64,000 bases of DNA from NCBI RefSeq assembly GCF_034262375.1, contig NZ_CP139558.1:1550001-1614000 (forward strand), given 5' to 3'. The DNA is from Mucilaginibacter sabulilitoris (lineage in GTDB: Bacteria > Bacteroidota > Bacteroidia > Sphingobacteriales > Sphingobacteriaceae). Each line of letters opens with the position of its first letter. The stretch's first letter is position 1. The notes beneath the pieces are model-generated. The model had not been told where the DNA came from. It did not search any database and saw only the letters and a list, made by a program, of their open reading frames with translations. Made by a program: the position numbers and the translations under genes. This document shows, one piece after another, positions 47,004 through 56,745 of the stretch.

Positions 47004-48920
47004 ATGAAAACGATACTAAAAAAATCATGCCTGATAGCTTCAGCAACACTGATGCTGACTTCATGCAAGAAAATGACCGATATAAATAACGATCCGTTTG
47101 CCGCTAATGGCGATCAGGTTCAAACCGAATATTTTATAAACAACTCTATTATTGGCGCGCAGCAGGACCCGGGCCTTTCAGAACGTATGTTTATCCTGTA
47201 CTGGGTTCCTGGCGGGCGCGGTTTGCAGGATGAGGATGGCGAAACCTTTTCACAAGGCGGCTTTGTTGACGATTGGGCATCTGAGTATTACAGGCAATCA
47301 TCGCAATGGCAAAATAATGCTAATACCGCCATACAAATTGGTAACGATCAAATTGCTAAAGGCACTTCCAAGCCATATACCAAAAATTTGATACAAGTAG
47401 CCAGGATATGGAGAGCCTATTTAATGAGCGAGTTTAGCGACACTTTTGGCCCAATGCCAACAGATGCTTTTCAGGGAAAAAACCCCGAGTTTAAAGATGT
47501 AAAAACTGTTTACTACTTTTTGCTTGATGAACTGAAAGATGCCGGTTCAAAACTTGATCTTACTGTTACCAACCCAGGTACTACTGTAACCAACGAAGAT
47601 CCTGCGTATAAGTATGATTACGCCAAGTGGCGTAAATATGCCAATTCTATGCGTATGAGGCTGGCAATGCGTTTGTCTGAAGTTGATCCGAGTAAAGCAA
47701 AAACAGAGTTTGAAGCCGCAGCGGCTACCAATGATTTTATTACTACCGCTGATGATATGTTCAGCGTAGTAGAATCACATGGCTGGGATCCGTTGGCCAG
47801 TGTATTCCGTAAAGAATCATCATGGATGGGGCTTCCTATATCTGCAACCTATAACAACCTTGCAGTTGGTTTAGGCAGTATCAAATCTGCAGATCAATTG
47901 TCCGCAGGTTTTCAGTCGGCCATTAAACCGGCTAACTGGATGGGACAACGTTTTACAGACCAGTTTGCCACCAAAACAAATGATCCGATGGCTGGTTACT
48001 GGTTTAACGGCCTGCCGTTTACTATTGACCCGCGGGCTTATAAAATTTACAGTATCCCCGGCGATATTACCAATGTCAATTATCCGGCCATAGGAGGTAG
48101 CTTTACTACATCCCAGGCTAATATGAAAAACGCATCAGGAACTGTTGTTAAAGTGATAAACGCTAAATATACCTGGAACGCGAAAGCTGATGGTAACTGG
48201 GGTGCAAAATCTGCAATGAACCAGCCTATCACCACCAACGGTTGCAAACCGTTGCTAAGCCTTACTTACAGGAATGGTAATAATAAGAGAGTGTTTTTTG
48301 GTCCATGGGAAACTTATTTCCTTTTGGCAGAAGCTGCCGAACGTGGATGGACTACTCCTGTTGCTGCACAAACAGCTTACGAAACAGGTATTGCTAAAAG
48401 CTTCGAATACTTTGGTACCTCCGGTAATTTAGGTGCTTACCTGGCTTCAACTGATTATAACCGCGATGGTACGTCAGTTAGCTGGAGCCATACTGCTGAG
48501 CCGCCTGCAAAGCGTACCATGAATTATGAAGATGGTTTAACAGGTGTTGCCGGAACGGTAGATGCAATATATCCTAAAAATGATCTTTACAAAGCCGGCG
48601 CCGTGAAAAATGACCATTTAACTAAAATTATAACACAGAAATTTTTGGCCCAGCTGCCATGGCTTCCACTGGAAACATGGAATGATCACAGAAGGTTAGG
48701 ATTGCCATTTTTTGAAAATCCGGCCGTCGAAGATATCATGCCAGATCTTCCTGCTTTGAATAGCGGTAATTACACTACTGGTAATATCAAATTCTTGCCG
48801 CAACGTGTAAAATATCCATCCAACTTAAAAAATGCCAATGTTGATGGTTATAATAAAGCCGTTACAGCATTAGGCGGAGACGACGCAGTTGTTACACCAT
48901 TATGGTGGGCAAAACATTAA
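47004..48920 (+). CDS. SusD-like lipoprotein of the SusD_2 type
   Basis: The 638-residue protein has a lipobox (M-L-T-S-C, Cys about 21). It differs from the RagB-type SusDs in the window: it has Y-F-I-N-N-S-I-I-G-A-Q-Q-D near 50, V-A-R-I-W-R-A-Y-L-M-S-E-F-S-D-T-F-G, Y-A-N-S-M-R-M-R-L-A-M-R-L-S, and F-L-A-Q-L-P-W-L-P-L-E-T-W-N-D-H-R-R-L-G-L-P. These are the hallmarks of the SusD/RagB family often called SusD-like_2. It partners the SusC 22 bases upstream and is the last gene before a strong terminator. Confidence 0.93.
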   Translation: MKTILKKSCLIASATLMLTSCKKMTDINNDPFAANGDQVQTEYFINNSIIGAQQDPGLSERMFILYWVPGGRGLQDEDGETFSQGGFVDDWASEYYRQSSQWQNNANTAIQIGNDQIAKGTSKPYTKNLIQVARIWRAYLMSEFSDTFGPMPTDAFQGKNPEFKDVKTVYYFLLDELKDAGSKLDLTVTNPGTTVTNEDPAYKYDYAKWRKYANSMRMRLAMRLSEVDPSKAKTEFEAAAATNDFITTADDMFSVVESHGWDPLASVFRKESSWMGLPISATYNNLAVGLGSIKSADQLSAGFQSAIKPANWMGQRFTDQFATKTNDPMAGYWFNGLPFTIDPRAYKIYSIPGDITNVNYPAIGGSFTTSQANMKNASGTVVKVINAKYTWNAKADGNWGAKSAMNQPITTNGCKPLLSLTYRNGNNKRVFFGPWETYFLLAEAAERGWTTPVAAQTAYETGIAKSFEYFGTSGNLGAYLASTDYNRDGTSVSWSHTAEPPAKRTMNYEDGLTGVAGTVDAIYPKNDLYKAGAVKNDHLTKIITQKFLAQLPWLPLETWNDHRRLGLPFFENPAVEDIMPDLPALNSGNYTTGNIKFLPQRVKYPSNLKNANVDGYNKAVTALGGDDAVVTPLWWAKH

Positions 48921-48937
48921 TAATTAAAATTTCAATT

Positions 48938-48971
48938 AAAGGCCACCTCTAAAAAGGTGGCCTTTGTTTTT
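48938..48971 (+). terminator. Intrinsic terminator after the ROK-linked SusCD pair
   Basis: AAAGGCCACCT and its complement pair around a 6-base loop, and are followed by GTTTTT. This is the clearest rho-independent terminator in the window. Confidence 0.85.
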
Positions 48972-49048
48972 ATGTTGATATGCAATTATATTAAACGCAA
49001 TTTAGATCTGCGCTTTTATTAGCTTTATTTTGATCATCTATTAGCTTT

Positions 49049-49648
49049 TTATTTCAGCATTTGTATGTTTTGCAGCCACACTTTGACTTCTTCGCGTGCT
49101 TGCTTTTCTTTTTCTCCTTTAATTACAAAGAGAACCCCGTCCCTTTCTACACCTCCTTTAATGGAGAAACCTTCAGGGATTTTACTGTTTGGACATAACT
49201 GTTTTACCGTATCGAAACCACTCCCCACGCCATAACCGGCATTGGTATTAAAAGGAATAATGGTTTTCCCGCTCAGGTCATATTGATGCAAAAAGCTTTT
49301 CATTGGTGGCGGCATCTTCATATCCCAGGTTGGAAAGCCTACGAATACAGCGTCATATTTTTCGATGCTGTCAATTTTTGTTTTCAAGGGCGGCAGAAAA
49401 CCAGTTTCGTTTTCGTTCACCACCTGTTGCACGGTTGCCCTGTAGTTTTCGGGATAGGGTTTTTGGAGTTCAAGTGCTGCCAATTTTCCGCCAACATAGC
49501 TATGTATGATCTCAGCAATTGCCTTAGTATTATTTGTTCGTGATAAATATACGATCAATATCTTTTTGGGAGACGGGGTCTGTCCATTTGAGCACGCCGA
49601 TATCGTGCATAAGAAGATAAAAAGGAAGTAAAATAGCGCTTTTCTCAT
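49049..49648 (-). CDS. Flavodoxin-family lipoprotein
   Basis: The 199-residue protein carries a lipobox signal (T-I-S-A-C, Cys about 19), unusual for a flavodoxin because it places the protein outside the cytoplasm. The FMN phosphate loop is V-Y-L-S-R-T-N-N-T-K, with Y-D-A-V-F-V-G-F-P-T-W and N-T-N-A-G-Y-G-V-G-S-G as the later flavin contacts. It is the last gene of the minus-strand operon starting with the aldo/keto reductase, 25 bases after the preceding gene. An electron-transfer or quinone-reduction role in the envelope is inferred from the family and its neighbours. Confidence 0.88.
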   Translation of the reverse strand: MRKALFYFLFIFLCTISACSNGQTPSPKKILIVYLSRTNNTKAIAEIIHSYVGGKLAALELQKPYPENYRATVQQVVNENETGFLPPLKTKIDSIEKYDAVFVGFPTWDMKMPPPMKSFLHQYDLSGKTIIPFNTNAGYGVGSGFDTVKQLCPNSKIPEGFSIKGGVERDGVLFVIKGEKEKQAREEVKVWLQNIQMLK

Positions 49649-49673
49649 TTTTGCAGATTGATTGCTACTTGCG

Positions 49674-50183
49674 TTAGTGTTGCGATGGCTGTGATTGGTT
49701 ATTTCCGTTCATTTTGACTGGTCTAAGCAGCGTTGAAAAGGTGAGTGAACCCATCTTCCATTTGCCATTTTCTTTAAGGTATACCTCAGTTACCATAAAA
49801 GCATGGGTAACTTCATTTCCACCAACTACTGCCAGCAAGTCAATGTCATTTAACACGATGGCCGTATTACCAAAAATATTTACCGAAGCGCCATAAACCT
49901 CCGCTTTCTTATACCAAATAAAGCCACCTTTAATGGTATTCAGCTCTTGGGTTTCCCCCCAGCTTCCACCCATATGAACAAAAACGCATTTCTCATCAAA
50001 CAGTCCGTTTAAAGACTCTACGTTTTTGTCGGCCATCCATTGCCATTTAGTTTTCGATTGGTCAAGTATTTCCTGCTCTTCTTTTGTTGTGCTTGTTGTT
50101 GTTGAATTTGGCAGTTTAGCCTGGGCGTGTAATAGCTGCACACTTACTATGAACAGAAATATACCGATAATTGCTTTCTTCAT
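49674..50183 (-). CDS. Exported NTF2-like (DUF4440-type) protein
   Basis: The 169-residue protein has a Sec signal (ending L-L-H-A-Q near 21). The single NTF2-like/SnoaL domain includes W-Q-W-M-A-D-K-N-V-E-S-L-N-G-L-F-D-E-K-C-V-F-V-H, F-G-N-T-A-I-V-L-N-D, and a last strand K-W-K-M-G-S-L-T-F-S. Such cone-shaped folds bind small hydrophobic molecules and sometimes act as isomerases or dehydratases; no catalytic residue can be named with confidence here. It sits between the cupin and flavodoxin genes with gaps of about 25 bases. Confidence 0.8.
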   Translation of the reverse strand: MKKAIIGIFLFIVSVQLLHAQAKLPNSTTTSTTKEEQEILDQSKTKWQWMADKNVESLNGLFDEKCVFVHMGGSWGETQELNTIKGGFIWYKKAEVYGASVNIFGNTAIVLNDIDLLAVVGGNEVTHAFMVTEVYLKENGKWKMGSLTFSTLLRPVKMNGNNQSQPSQH

Positions 50184-50209
50184 AATTTAGTTTTAAGGTT
50201 ATCTGTTGG

Positions 50210-50671
50210 TTAGTTTTTGGCACCGTTATACTCAACATCGGTTACACGTTGTAGCCATTCGGTCTTGTTCACTGCCCCTTTAGTGCTTACCGCTATGTAA
50301 GTGAATATACTTTTAGGCGCCGCGCCGTGCCAGTGTGCCACGCCAGGAACACATTTGATCACATCGCCTTTATGCACTACTTGTATAGGTTTTCCTTTTT
50401 CCTGGTAATAGCCTGTACCTTCGGTTATCATGAGTATCTGCCCGGCCGGATGAATGTGCCAGTCTAACTTCGCGCCTGGTGCAAATGTTGCCGTAGCAAT
50501 GTTGCAATCAATCACGCTGTCGGCCTTGTTTAATTCGGTAAGCCATACATCACCTGTGTGATTATTGGTTTTTGATAATTCGCCTTTAGGGAAAATTGAC
50601 ACGGTTTGAGCTGTGGCACGCGTTGATACTACTGCTCCTAATAAGACTAACACGTACAATAGTTTTTGCAT
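50210..50671 (-). CDS. Exported cupin-domain protein
   Basis: The 153-residue protein has a Sec signal (ending T-A-Q near 22). The cupin metal ligands are visible in F-A-P-G-A-K-L-D-W-H-I-H-P-A-G-Q (motif 1) and G-D-V-I-K-C-V-P-G-V-A-H-W-H-G (motif 2). Single-domain cupins of this sort often lie beside aldo/keto reductase genes in Bacteroidota and Proteobacteria. The reaction is unknown: oxidoreductase, isomerase and simple metal- or ligand-binding roles all fit. Confidence 0.82.
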   Translation of the reverse strand: MQKLLYVLVLLGAVVSTRATAQTVSIFPKGELSKTNNHTGDVWLTELNKADSVIDCNIATATFAPGAKLDWHIHPAGQILMITEGTGYYQEKGKPIQVVHKGDVIKCVPGVAHWHGAAPKSIFTYIAVSTKGAVNKTEWLQRVTDVEYNGAKN

Positions 50672-50710
50672 GATTCCTTGATTTATATAATACTCTTAAA
50701 TACGTTTTTA

Positions 50711-51121
50711 TTACTTTAAAATGTCCGGTTTTATACCAGTAAAAATGGGATCAACATCTACCAATTCCAGCGACCTGACCATGTTTTTGATTGTTTCTTT
50801 ATATTTTTTGAAATGAGCCGTTTGTCGGTGTGTTTCGTATGCCGTGCTGTCAGCATATATCTCCATCACCGTGATATGGTTAGTTTTGATTTTGTCTGCC
50901 ACAGAATAAAGCATCAATACTCCTGGTTCTGTCCGTAATGAAGCTTCACCAATGTCTTTTAGTGCCGCTTTATAATTGTCTATTTGCGAGGTATCAATTT
51001 CTATCCGGGCAATTCTTACCACTCGTTTTTTATTTTGAGCAATTGCATTGTTTAATGTCATGACCAAGAGTGCGATCAGTACCACTTTTAAAATATTGGG
51101 GATGCCGTTTATCTTTTTCAT
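50711..51121 (-). CDS. Exported antibiotic-biosynthesis-monooxygenase (ABM) domain protein
   Basis: The 136-residue protein has a signal peptide (ending A-I-A-Q near 28) and one ABM-type dimeric alpha/beta-barrel domain: R-I-A-R-I-E-I-D, L-R-T-E-P-G-V-L-M-L-Y, H-I-T-V-M-E-I-Y-A-D, Y-E-T-H-R-Q-T-A-H-F. The family includes cofactor-free quinol monooxygenases such as YgiN and haem-degrading enzymes. A periplasmic version suggests handling of quinones or reactive carbonyls. It begins 17 bases after the aldo/keto reductase stop. Confidence 0.83.
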   Translation of the reverse strand: MKKINGIPNILKVVLIALLVMTLNNAIAQNKKRVVRIARIEIDTSQIDNYKAALKDIGEASLRTEPGVLMLYSVADKIKTNHITVMEIYADSTAYETHRQTAHFKKYKETIKNMVRSLELVDVDPIFTGIKPDILK

Positions 51122-51138
51122 ATGATAATAAATTACTA

Positions 51139-52131
<993 letters not shown>

Positions 52132-52326
52132 TTAATAAGTATTTAGTTATTCAGTTTCCGCTGTCAGGCATGCGCTCAGGAGCTTGCCGGTAATACAAAT
52201 GTGAGGTGTTTCATCGATCCGGATATGATACAGATTACGGATGTTTTTACCATTATTACTGATTTGGAAAGATTGAGTATCAATCCATTGATAATTAACG
52301 TAAATTAGAGTTGAAAATAACCGGTT

Positions 52327-53223
52327 ATGGATAGCATGCGACGTTTCAACACTATTAGTGAATACAATGCCTTTAATAAAAATGAAACGAAACACCCGTT
52401 AATAAGTGTGGTGGATCTGTCAAAAGCCGACCCAAGGCAAGGTTCACGCATGTATTTTGGCTTTTACATTGCGTTTTTAAAAGATGTAAAATGCGGCGAC
52501 CTGGCATATGGCAGAGACACCTACGACTATCAGGAAGGCACGTTGGTTTTCATGGCACCGGGACAAGTTGCCGGTGTAAACAGTAACGGCGAAACCTACC
52601 AGCCAAAAGGCTACGCGCTCGCGTTTCACCCCGACCTGGTACACGGCACGTCGCTTGGCCGCCGTATCCAGGAATATACTTTCTTCGGTTATCAGTCAAA
52701 CGAAGCATTGCATTTGTCCGGACGGGAAAGGAGCATTGTTTTAGATTGTTTCTCAAAAATAGATTATGAACTAGAGCGCGGTGTAGACAAACACAGTAAA
52801 CGGCTCATCGTATCGAACATAGAACTTTTTCTGGATTATAGTGTTCGTTTTTATGAGCGCCAATTTATTACCAGGGATCATGTATATCAAGGTGTTTTAG
52901 AAAAATTTGAAAAACTGTTGAATGATTACTTTGCTTCTGACAAGCCACAGGATGTGGGATTGCCTTCGGTTGCTTATTGTGCAGAACAACTCCATTTATC
53001 ACCCAATTACTTTGGAGACTTGGTAAAAAAAGATACCGGCAAAACTGCGCAGGAATATATACAAACTAAGCTAATAGATGTAGCCAAAGAAAAGATTTTC
53101 GATGGCAGTAAGACCATTAACCAGGTGGCATATGAGCTGGGTTTTAAATACCCTCAGCATTTTGCAAGGGTATTTAAAAAACGTGTTGGCCACACACCAC
53201 AGGAATACCGCTCACTGAATTGA
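52327..53223 (+). CDS. AraC-family transcriptional regulator
   Basis: The 298-residue protein has an N-terminal cupin-like sensor part (about 30-130, T-L-V-F-M-A-P-G-Q-V near 75) and a C-terminal double HTH (about 205-295: L-S-P-N-Y-F-G-D-L-V-K-K-D-T-G, then I-N-Q-V-A-Y-E-L-G-F-K-Y-P-Q-H-F-A-R-V-F-K-K). An ATG at 52336 is an alternative start. It is divergent from the aldo/keto reductase operon (204-base shared region), the usual arrangement for an AraC activator of the genes opposite. The inducer is unknown; electrophilic or aromatic aldehydes would fit the targets. Confidence 0.92.
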   Translation: MDSMRRFNTISEYNAFNKNETKHPLISVVDLSKADPRQGSRMYFGFYIAFLKDVKCGDLAYGRDTYDYQEGTLVFMAPGQVAGVNSNGETYQPKGYALAFHPDLVHGTSLGRRIQEYTFFGYQSNEALHLSGRERSIVLDCFSKIDYELERGVDKHSKRLIVSNIELFLDYSVRFYERQFITRDHVYQGVLEKFEKLLNDYFASDKPQDVGLPSVAYCAEQLHLSPNYFGDLVKKDTGKTAQEYIQTKLIDVAKEKIFDGSKTINQVAYELGFKYPQHFARVFKKRVGHTPQEYRSLN

Positions 53224-53230
53224 GTATAGC

Positions 53231-53252
53231 ATCTTGCAGCAAGCGGCAAGAT
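53231..53252 (+). terminator. Hairpin after the AraC gene
   Basis: ATCTTGC and its complement GCAAGAT enclose an 8-base loop, 8 bases after the AraC stop codon. Probable terminator with only a weak T tail. Confidence 0.5.
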
Positions 53253-53363
53253 TTCACCACGTGAGATTGGTGATTTAGTTAATTACCTGAAGGTAATGGT
53301 GTTCTTGGGTGAGATCCGGAGCACTTTTTGAATGATAGATTAACCGAATTATAAACAAATTGT

Positions 53364-53837
53364 ATGACCACAATTACAGTAAATGGAAAACAGCACCAGG
53401 TAGATGCTGATCCAAACATGCCTTTACTATGGGTGATCAGGGATATTATTGGTTTAACCGGTACAAAATACGGTTGCGGGGTAGCACAGTGCGGTGCGTG
53501 TACAGTGCATTTGAACGGAGATGCCGTACGCTCATGCGTTACCAAATTGAGCCGGGCAGCAGGCCAGCAGGTTATTACTATTGAGGGTTTATCACAAAAC
53601 AACGATCATCCGGCCCAGGTGGCGTGGAATGTAGAAAATGTACCGCAATGCGGTTATTGTCATTCTGGCCAGATCATGTCGGCAGCTATACTGCTAAGAG
53701 AAAACTCAGATCCGAGCGATGCTGATATAGACACCGCCATGGCGGGTAACATTTGCCGTTGCGGCACTTACCAGCGCATTCGCAAAGCGATTCACGTGGC
53801 TGCCGAGCTGCAGAGAAAGGAGGCAGCAAGCAAATGA
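53364..53837 (+). CDS. [2Fe-2S] small subunit of a molybdenum hydroxylase (isoquinoline 1-oxidoreductase alpha type)
   Basis: The 157-residue protein carries two Fe-S sites. The plant-ferredoxin-like site is C38-x4-C43-x2-C46 with C58; the second, helical site is C96-x2-C99 with C131 and C133. There is no signal peptide, so it probably crosses the membrane folded together with the Tat-bearing large subunit at 54529. It passes electrons from the molybdenum centre to the FeS sites and then to the c-type cytochrome encoded next. The cytochrome ATG overlaps its stop (ATGA), so the two are translationally coupled. Confidence 0.95.
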   Translation: MTTITVNGKQHQVDADPNMPLLWVIRDIIGLTGTKYGCGVAQCGACTVHLNGDAVRSCVTKLSRAAGQQVITIEGLSQNNDHPAQVAWNVENVPQCGYCHSGQIMSAAILLRENSDPSDADIDTAMAGNICRCGTYQRIRKAIHVAAELQRKEAASK

Positions 53838-54448
53838 GAAAGGTTATTTCAATAATCGTTATAATGCTGACAGTAATAGGTATCATGGCTTTTGCATTAA
53901 ATAATGATAAAAGACATAATAACGAAAGTCCTCTATCATCGCTACCCGTTGTTAAAAAAGACAGTGTAGCTTCCGTTAAAGCCTTTAAGCAGGTATATAC
54001 AGTTCTGATGAGCGCACGTTGTATGAATTGTCATCCATCAGGTAATATACCACTTCAAGGAGATGACAGTCACCTGCATACGATGTCTCCGCAGCGTGGA
54101 ATTGACGGGAAAGGCGTGTACGCTATGAAGTGTTCCAACTGCCACCAGCCGACCAATACGGCGGGATTGCATGCCCCTCCCGGAAATCCAAACTGGCATT
54201 TGCCACCTGCTGATATGAAAATGGTTTTCCAAGGCCGTACACCCCGCCAGCTGGCTAAACAATTAATTGATCCAAAACAGAACGGACACAAGGATTTGAA
54301 GAAACTGATAGCACATGCCGACGACGGCCTGGTATTAGCCGGCTGGAACCCCGGCGAAGGACGAACACTGCCGCCGATGAGCCATGCCGCGTTTAAAAAA
54401 GCATGGATCACCTGGCTTACAACAGGTGCATATGCGCCAAAAAAATAG
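53834..54448 (+). CDS. Membrane-anchored or exported di-haem c-type cytochrome
   Basis: The start at 53834 overlaps the previous stop (ATGA) and gives a hydrophobic signal/anchor ([14 protein letters not shown]); an earlier start inside the small-subunit gene is rejected. The 204-residue product has two c-type haem motifs, CMNCH (63-67) and CSNCH (100-104), and no third. It is the likely electron acceptor of the molybdenum enzyme in the periplasm, in place of NAD or oxygen. It lies between the two enzyme-subunit genes. Confidence 0.9.
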   Translation: MRKVISIIVIMLTVIGIMAFALNNDKRHNNESPLSSLPVVKKDSVASVKAFKQVYTVLMSARCMNCHPSGNIPLQGDDSHLHTMSPQRGIDGKGVYAMKCSNCHQPTNTAGLHAPPGNPNWHLPPADMKMVFQGRTPRQLAKQLIDPKQNGHKDLKKLIAHADDGLVLAGWNPGEGRTLPPMSHAAFKKAWITWLTTGAYAPKK

Positions 54449-54528
54449 AAGATTGGCAAAAATGAGGCTGATGCAGGCAGGAATATTTTAAACAGGGTTA
54501 CAAAAGGTAAAAATTAAAACGAGGAGCC

Positions 54529-56679
54529 ATGAACCATATTTCAAGAAGAAGTTTTTTAAGAGCTGCCGGACTTACCGGTACCGCTCTTTTTGTGGGGCTG
54601 TATTTTCCTTTAAATGCTGAGGAAGCTAAAGTGACTACCACAGATGCAGCAGAAGCTACCGGGTTTGAATTTAATGCCTGGATCCGTATTGATACTGATG
54701 GTAAAGTTACCTTAACTGACCATCGTGCAGAAATGGGCCAGGGTTCTTATCAGTCTGTACCGCAGATCATCGCAGAAGAACTGGAGGTCAATCTGAAGGA
54801 TATTAATGTGATCTTTGCGCAAGGCAACCCCACAAAATTCGGAAGTCAGATCACCGGCGGAAGCTCCACTGTCAGAGGGTCATATAAAAACCTGCTGAAA
54901 TTAAGCGCCACAGCACGTGAAATGTTGATTACAGCAGCGGCAAACCAATGGAACGTCCCTGCAAATGAATGTTATGCCGAGTCGGGCTACGTTATTCACA
55001 AACCCTCCGGAAAGAAATTGAATTACGGAGAACTGGTAACAGAGGCGTCAAAGCTTCCGGCTCCTCAGGAAGTTAAACTTAAAGAAATATCCCAATATAA
55101 ACTGATCCGGAAACCTTTGCCCCGGATGGATACCCCTTTGAAAACCAATGGGGAAGCTATCTTCGGTTTAGATAAAAAATTGCCGGGGATGCTTTACGCT
55201 TCTGTCGAGCGCAATCCGAGGTTACGTGGCAAAGTAAAAAGCTTTGATGATTCTGCAGCCTTGAAAGTTCCTGGTGTTAAACAGGTATTTAAGGTGCAGA
55301 TGTTTGTTTTTAATACCACACGTGACGGCGTTGCGGTTGTAGCTGATTCTACATGGGCAGCTATGCAGGGCAGAAAAGCCTTACATGTTGAGTGGGATGA
55401 CAGTGGTTTTGAGCATGTAAACACCAGTGATATTTATAAAGCCCATGAAGAATTACTTAAAAAAGAGGAAGGACTTTTTTTTAAAAAACAGGGCGAACCC
55501 AGTCAGATTTTAGCAAAGGCCGGTAAAAAGATAGATGTGATTTATCAAACACCTTATCAGATGCACGCTGCCATGGAGCCGTTGAATTGTGTTGCCCATT
55601 ATCAAAATGATAAAATAGAAATCTGGGGACCGATACAGGCCCCGGATTGGGTACAGGGCGACATTAGCGATAAATTTAAGGTGCCTAAAGAAAAGGTAAT
55701 TGTGAACATGACCTTTTTAGGAGGGGGATTCGGGCGGAAAGCTTTTTTGGACTATACTCAAGAAGCTGTTGCTATCTCCAAACAAATAGGCGCACCTGTA
55801 CAGGTAGTGTGGACAAGGGAAGATGATATTACCCAGGGCCCATATCGCGCCGGGATCTCTTACAGGGGAGAAGGATCAATTGAAAACGGCGAGATCAGCG
55901 CTTTGAAGTTTAAAATGGCCGGTCAAAATATAGATCATTGGAATAATGACAAAAGGGATAAGGCAAACGATAGCACTACAGAAGGTTTCCTGAAACCTTA
56001 TTTTGACAGTGTTAAAAATATCAGTTTTGCAGACGTGCCGTACGAAATGCCTTTACCCAATATGTGGTGGCGCTCGGTTTATGCTTCAACAAATGGTTTT
56101 GCCTATGAAAGTTTTATAAACGAAATGGCTGTTTTAGCAGGGCAAGATCAGTTAGATTTCCGAAGGAAATATTTAAAAGATGAGCGTTGCCAGCAGCTAA
56201 TAAATAGAATAGAAGAAGTATCGGACTGGAAAAACAAAAAAAAGAACGAAGGATACGGCGTAGCCATAACTGAGTGTTTCGAATCTACAGTAGGCCACGT
56301 TGTAAAAGTTTCCAGGAAAGCAGATGGGAAAGTGAAGATCGACCATGTTTGGGCGGTGATGGATTGTGGCTGGTACGTTAACCCCGATATTATTAAGGCG
56401 CAGGTTGAAGGTTCCATTTTGATGGCGCTGGGTGCGGCCACCATTCATGAGATCACTTTTAAAGACGGGTTAGTAGAACAAAAAAATTTTTACGACTATC
56501 TGATGCCGCGTATGAGCGACATGCCACCTGTTGAAGTGCATATTATGGAAAATACAGCGGATGCCGGAGGCGTGGGTGAGCCGGGTCTACCTCCTTTTGC
56601 ACCAGCCCTTACTGATGCCATATATGATTTAACAGGAAAACGGATCAGAAAACTACCATTTAATTTAAATACAGTTTAA
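54529..56679 (+). CDS. Molybdopterin-binding large subunit (isoquinoline 1-oxidoreductase beta type)
   Basis: The 716-residue protein begins with a Tat signal (S-R-R-S-F-L-R-A-A-G, hydrophobic stretch to about 30), so it is periplasmic. Xanthine-dehydrogenase-family features are T-L-T-D-H-R-A-E-M-G-Q-G, I-T-G-G-S-S-T-V-R-G, G-G-G-F-G-R-K near 400, and the conserved base Glu684 in G-V-G-E-P-G. It has the divided-domain order of IorB-type enzymes and is about as long. Its substrate, an aromatic N-heterocycle or an aldehyde, cannot be told from sequence. It works with the small subunit and cytochrome encoded just upstream. Confidence 0.92.
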   Translation: MNHISRRSFLRAAGLTGTALFVGLYFPLNAEEAKVTTTDAAEATGFEFNAWIRIDTDGKVTLTDHRAEMGQGSYQSVPQIIAEELEVNLKDINVIFAQGNPTKFGSQITGGSSTVRGSYKNLLKLSATAREMLITAAANQWNVPANECYAESGYVIHKPSGKKLNYGELVTEASKLPAPQEVKLKEISQYKLIRKPLPRMDTPLKTNGEAIFGLDKKLPGMLYASVERNPRLRGKVKSFDDSAALKVPGVKQVFKVQMFVFNTTRDGVAVVADSTWAAMQGRKALHVEWDDSGFEHVNTSDIYKAHEELLKKEEGLFFKKQGEPSQILAKAGKKIDVIYQTPYQMHAAMEPLNCVAHYQNDKIEIWGPIQAPDWVQGDISDKFKVPKEKVIVNMTFLGGGFGRKAFLDYTQEAVAISKQIGAPVQVVWTREDDITQGPYRAGISYRGEGSIENGEISALKFKMAGQNIDHWNNDKRDKANDSTTEGFLKPYFDSVKNISFADVPYEMPLPNMWWRSVYASTNGFAYESFINEMAVLAGQDQLDFRRKYLKDERCQQLINRIEEVSDWKNKKKNEGYGVAITECFESTVGHVVKVSRKADGKVKIDHVWAVMDCGWYVNPDIIKAQVEGSILMALGAATIHEITFKDGLVEQKNFYDYLMPRMSDMPPVEVHIMENTADAGGVGEPGLPPFAPALTDAIYDLTGKRIRKLPFNLNTV

Positions 56680-56745
56680 GCCAGATAATATCAAGGTACT
56701 TTATAGTATGTTATCAAAAACTTTCAATTCGTAAACCGTTCAAAG

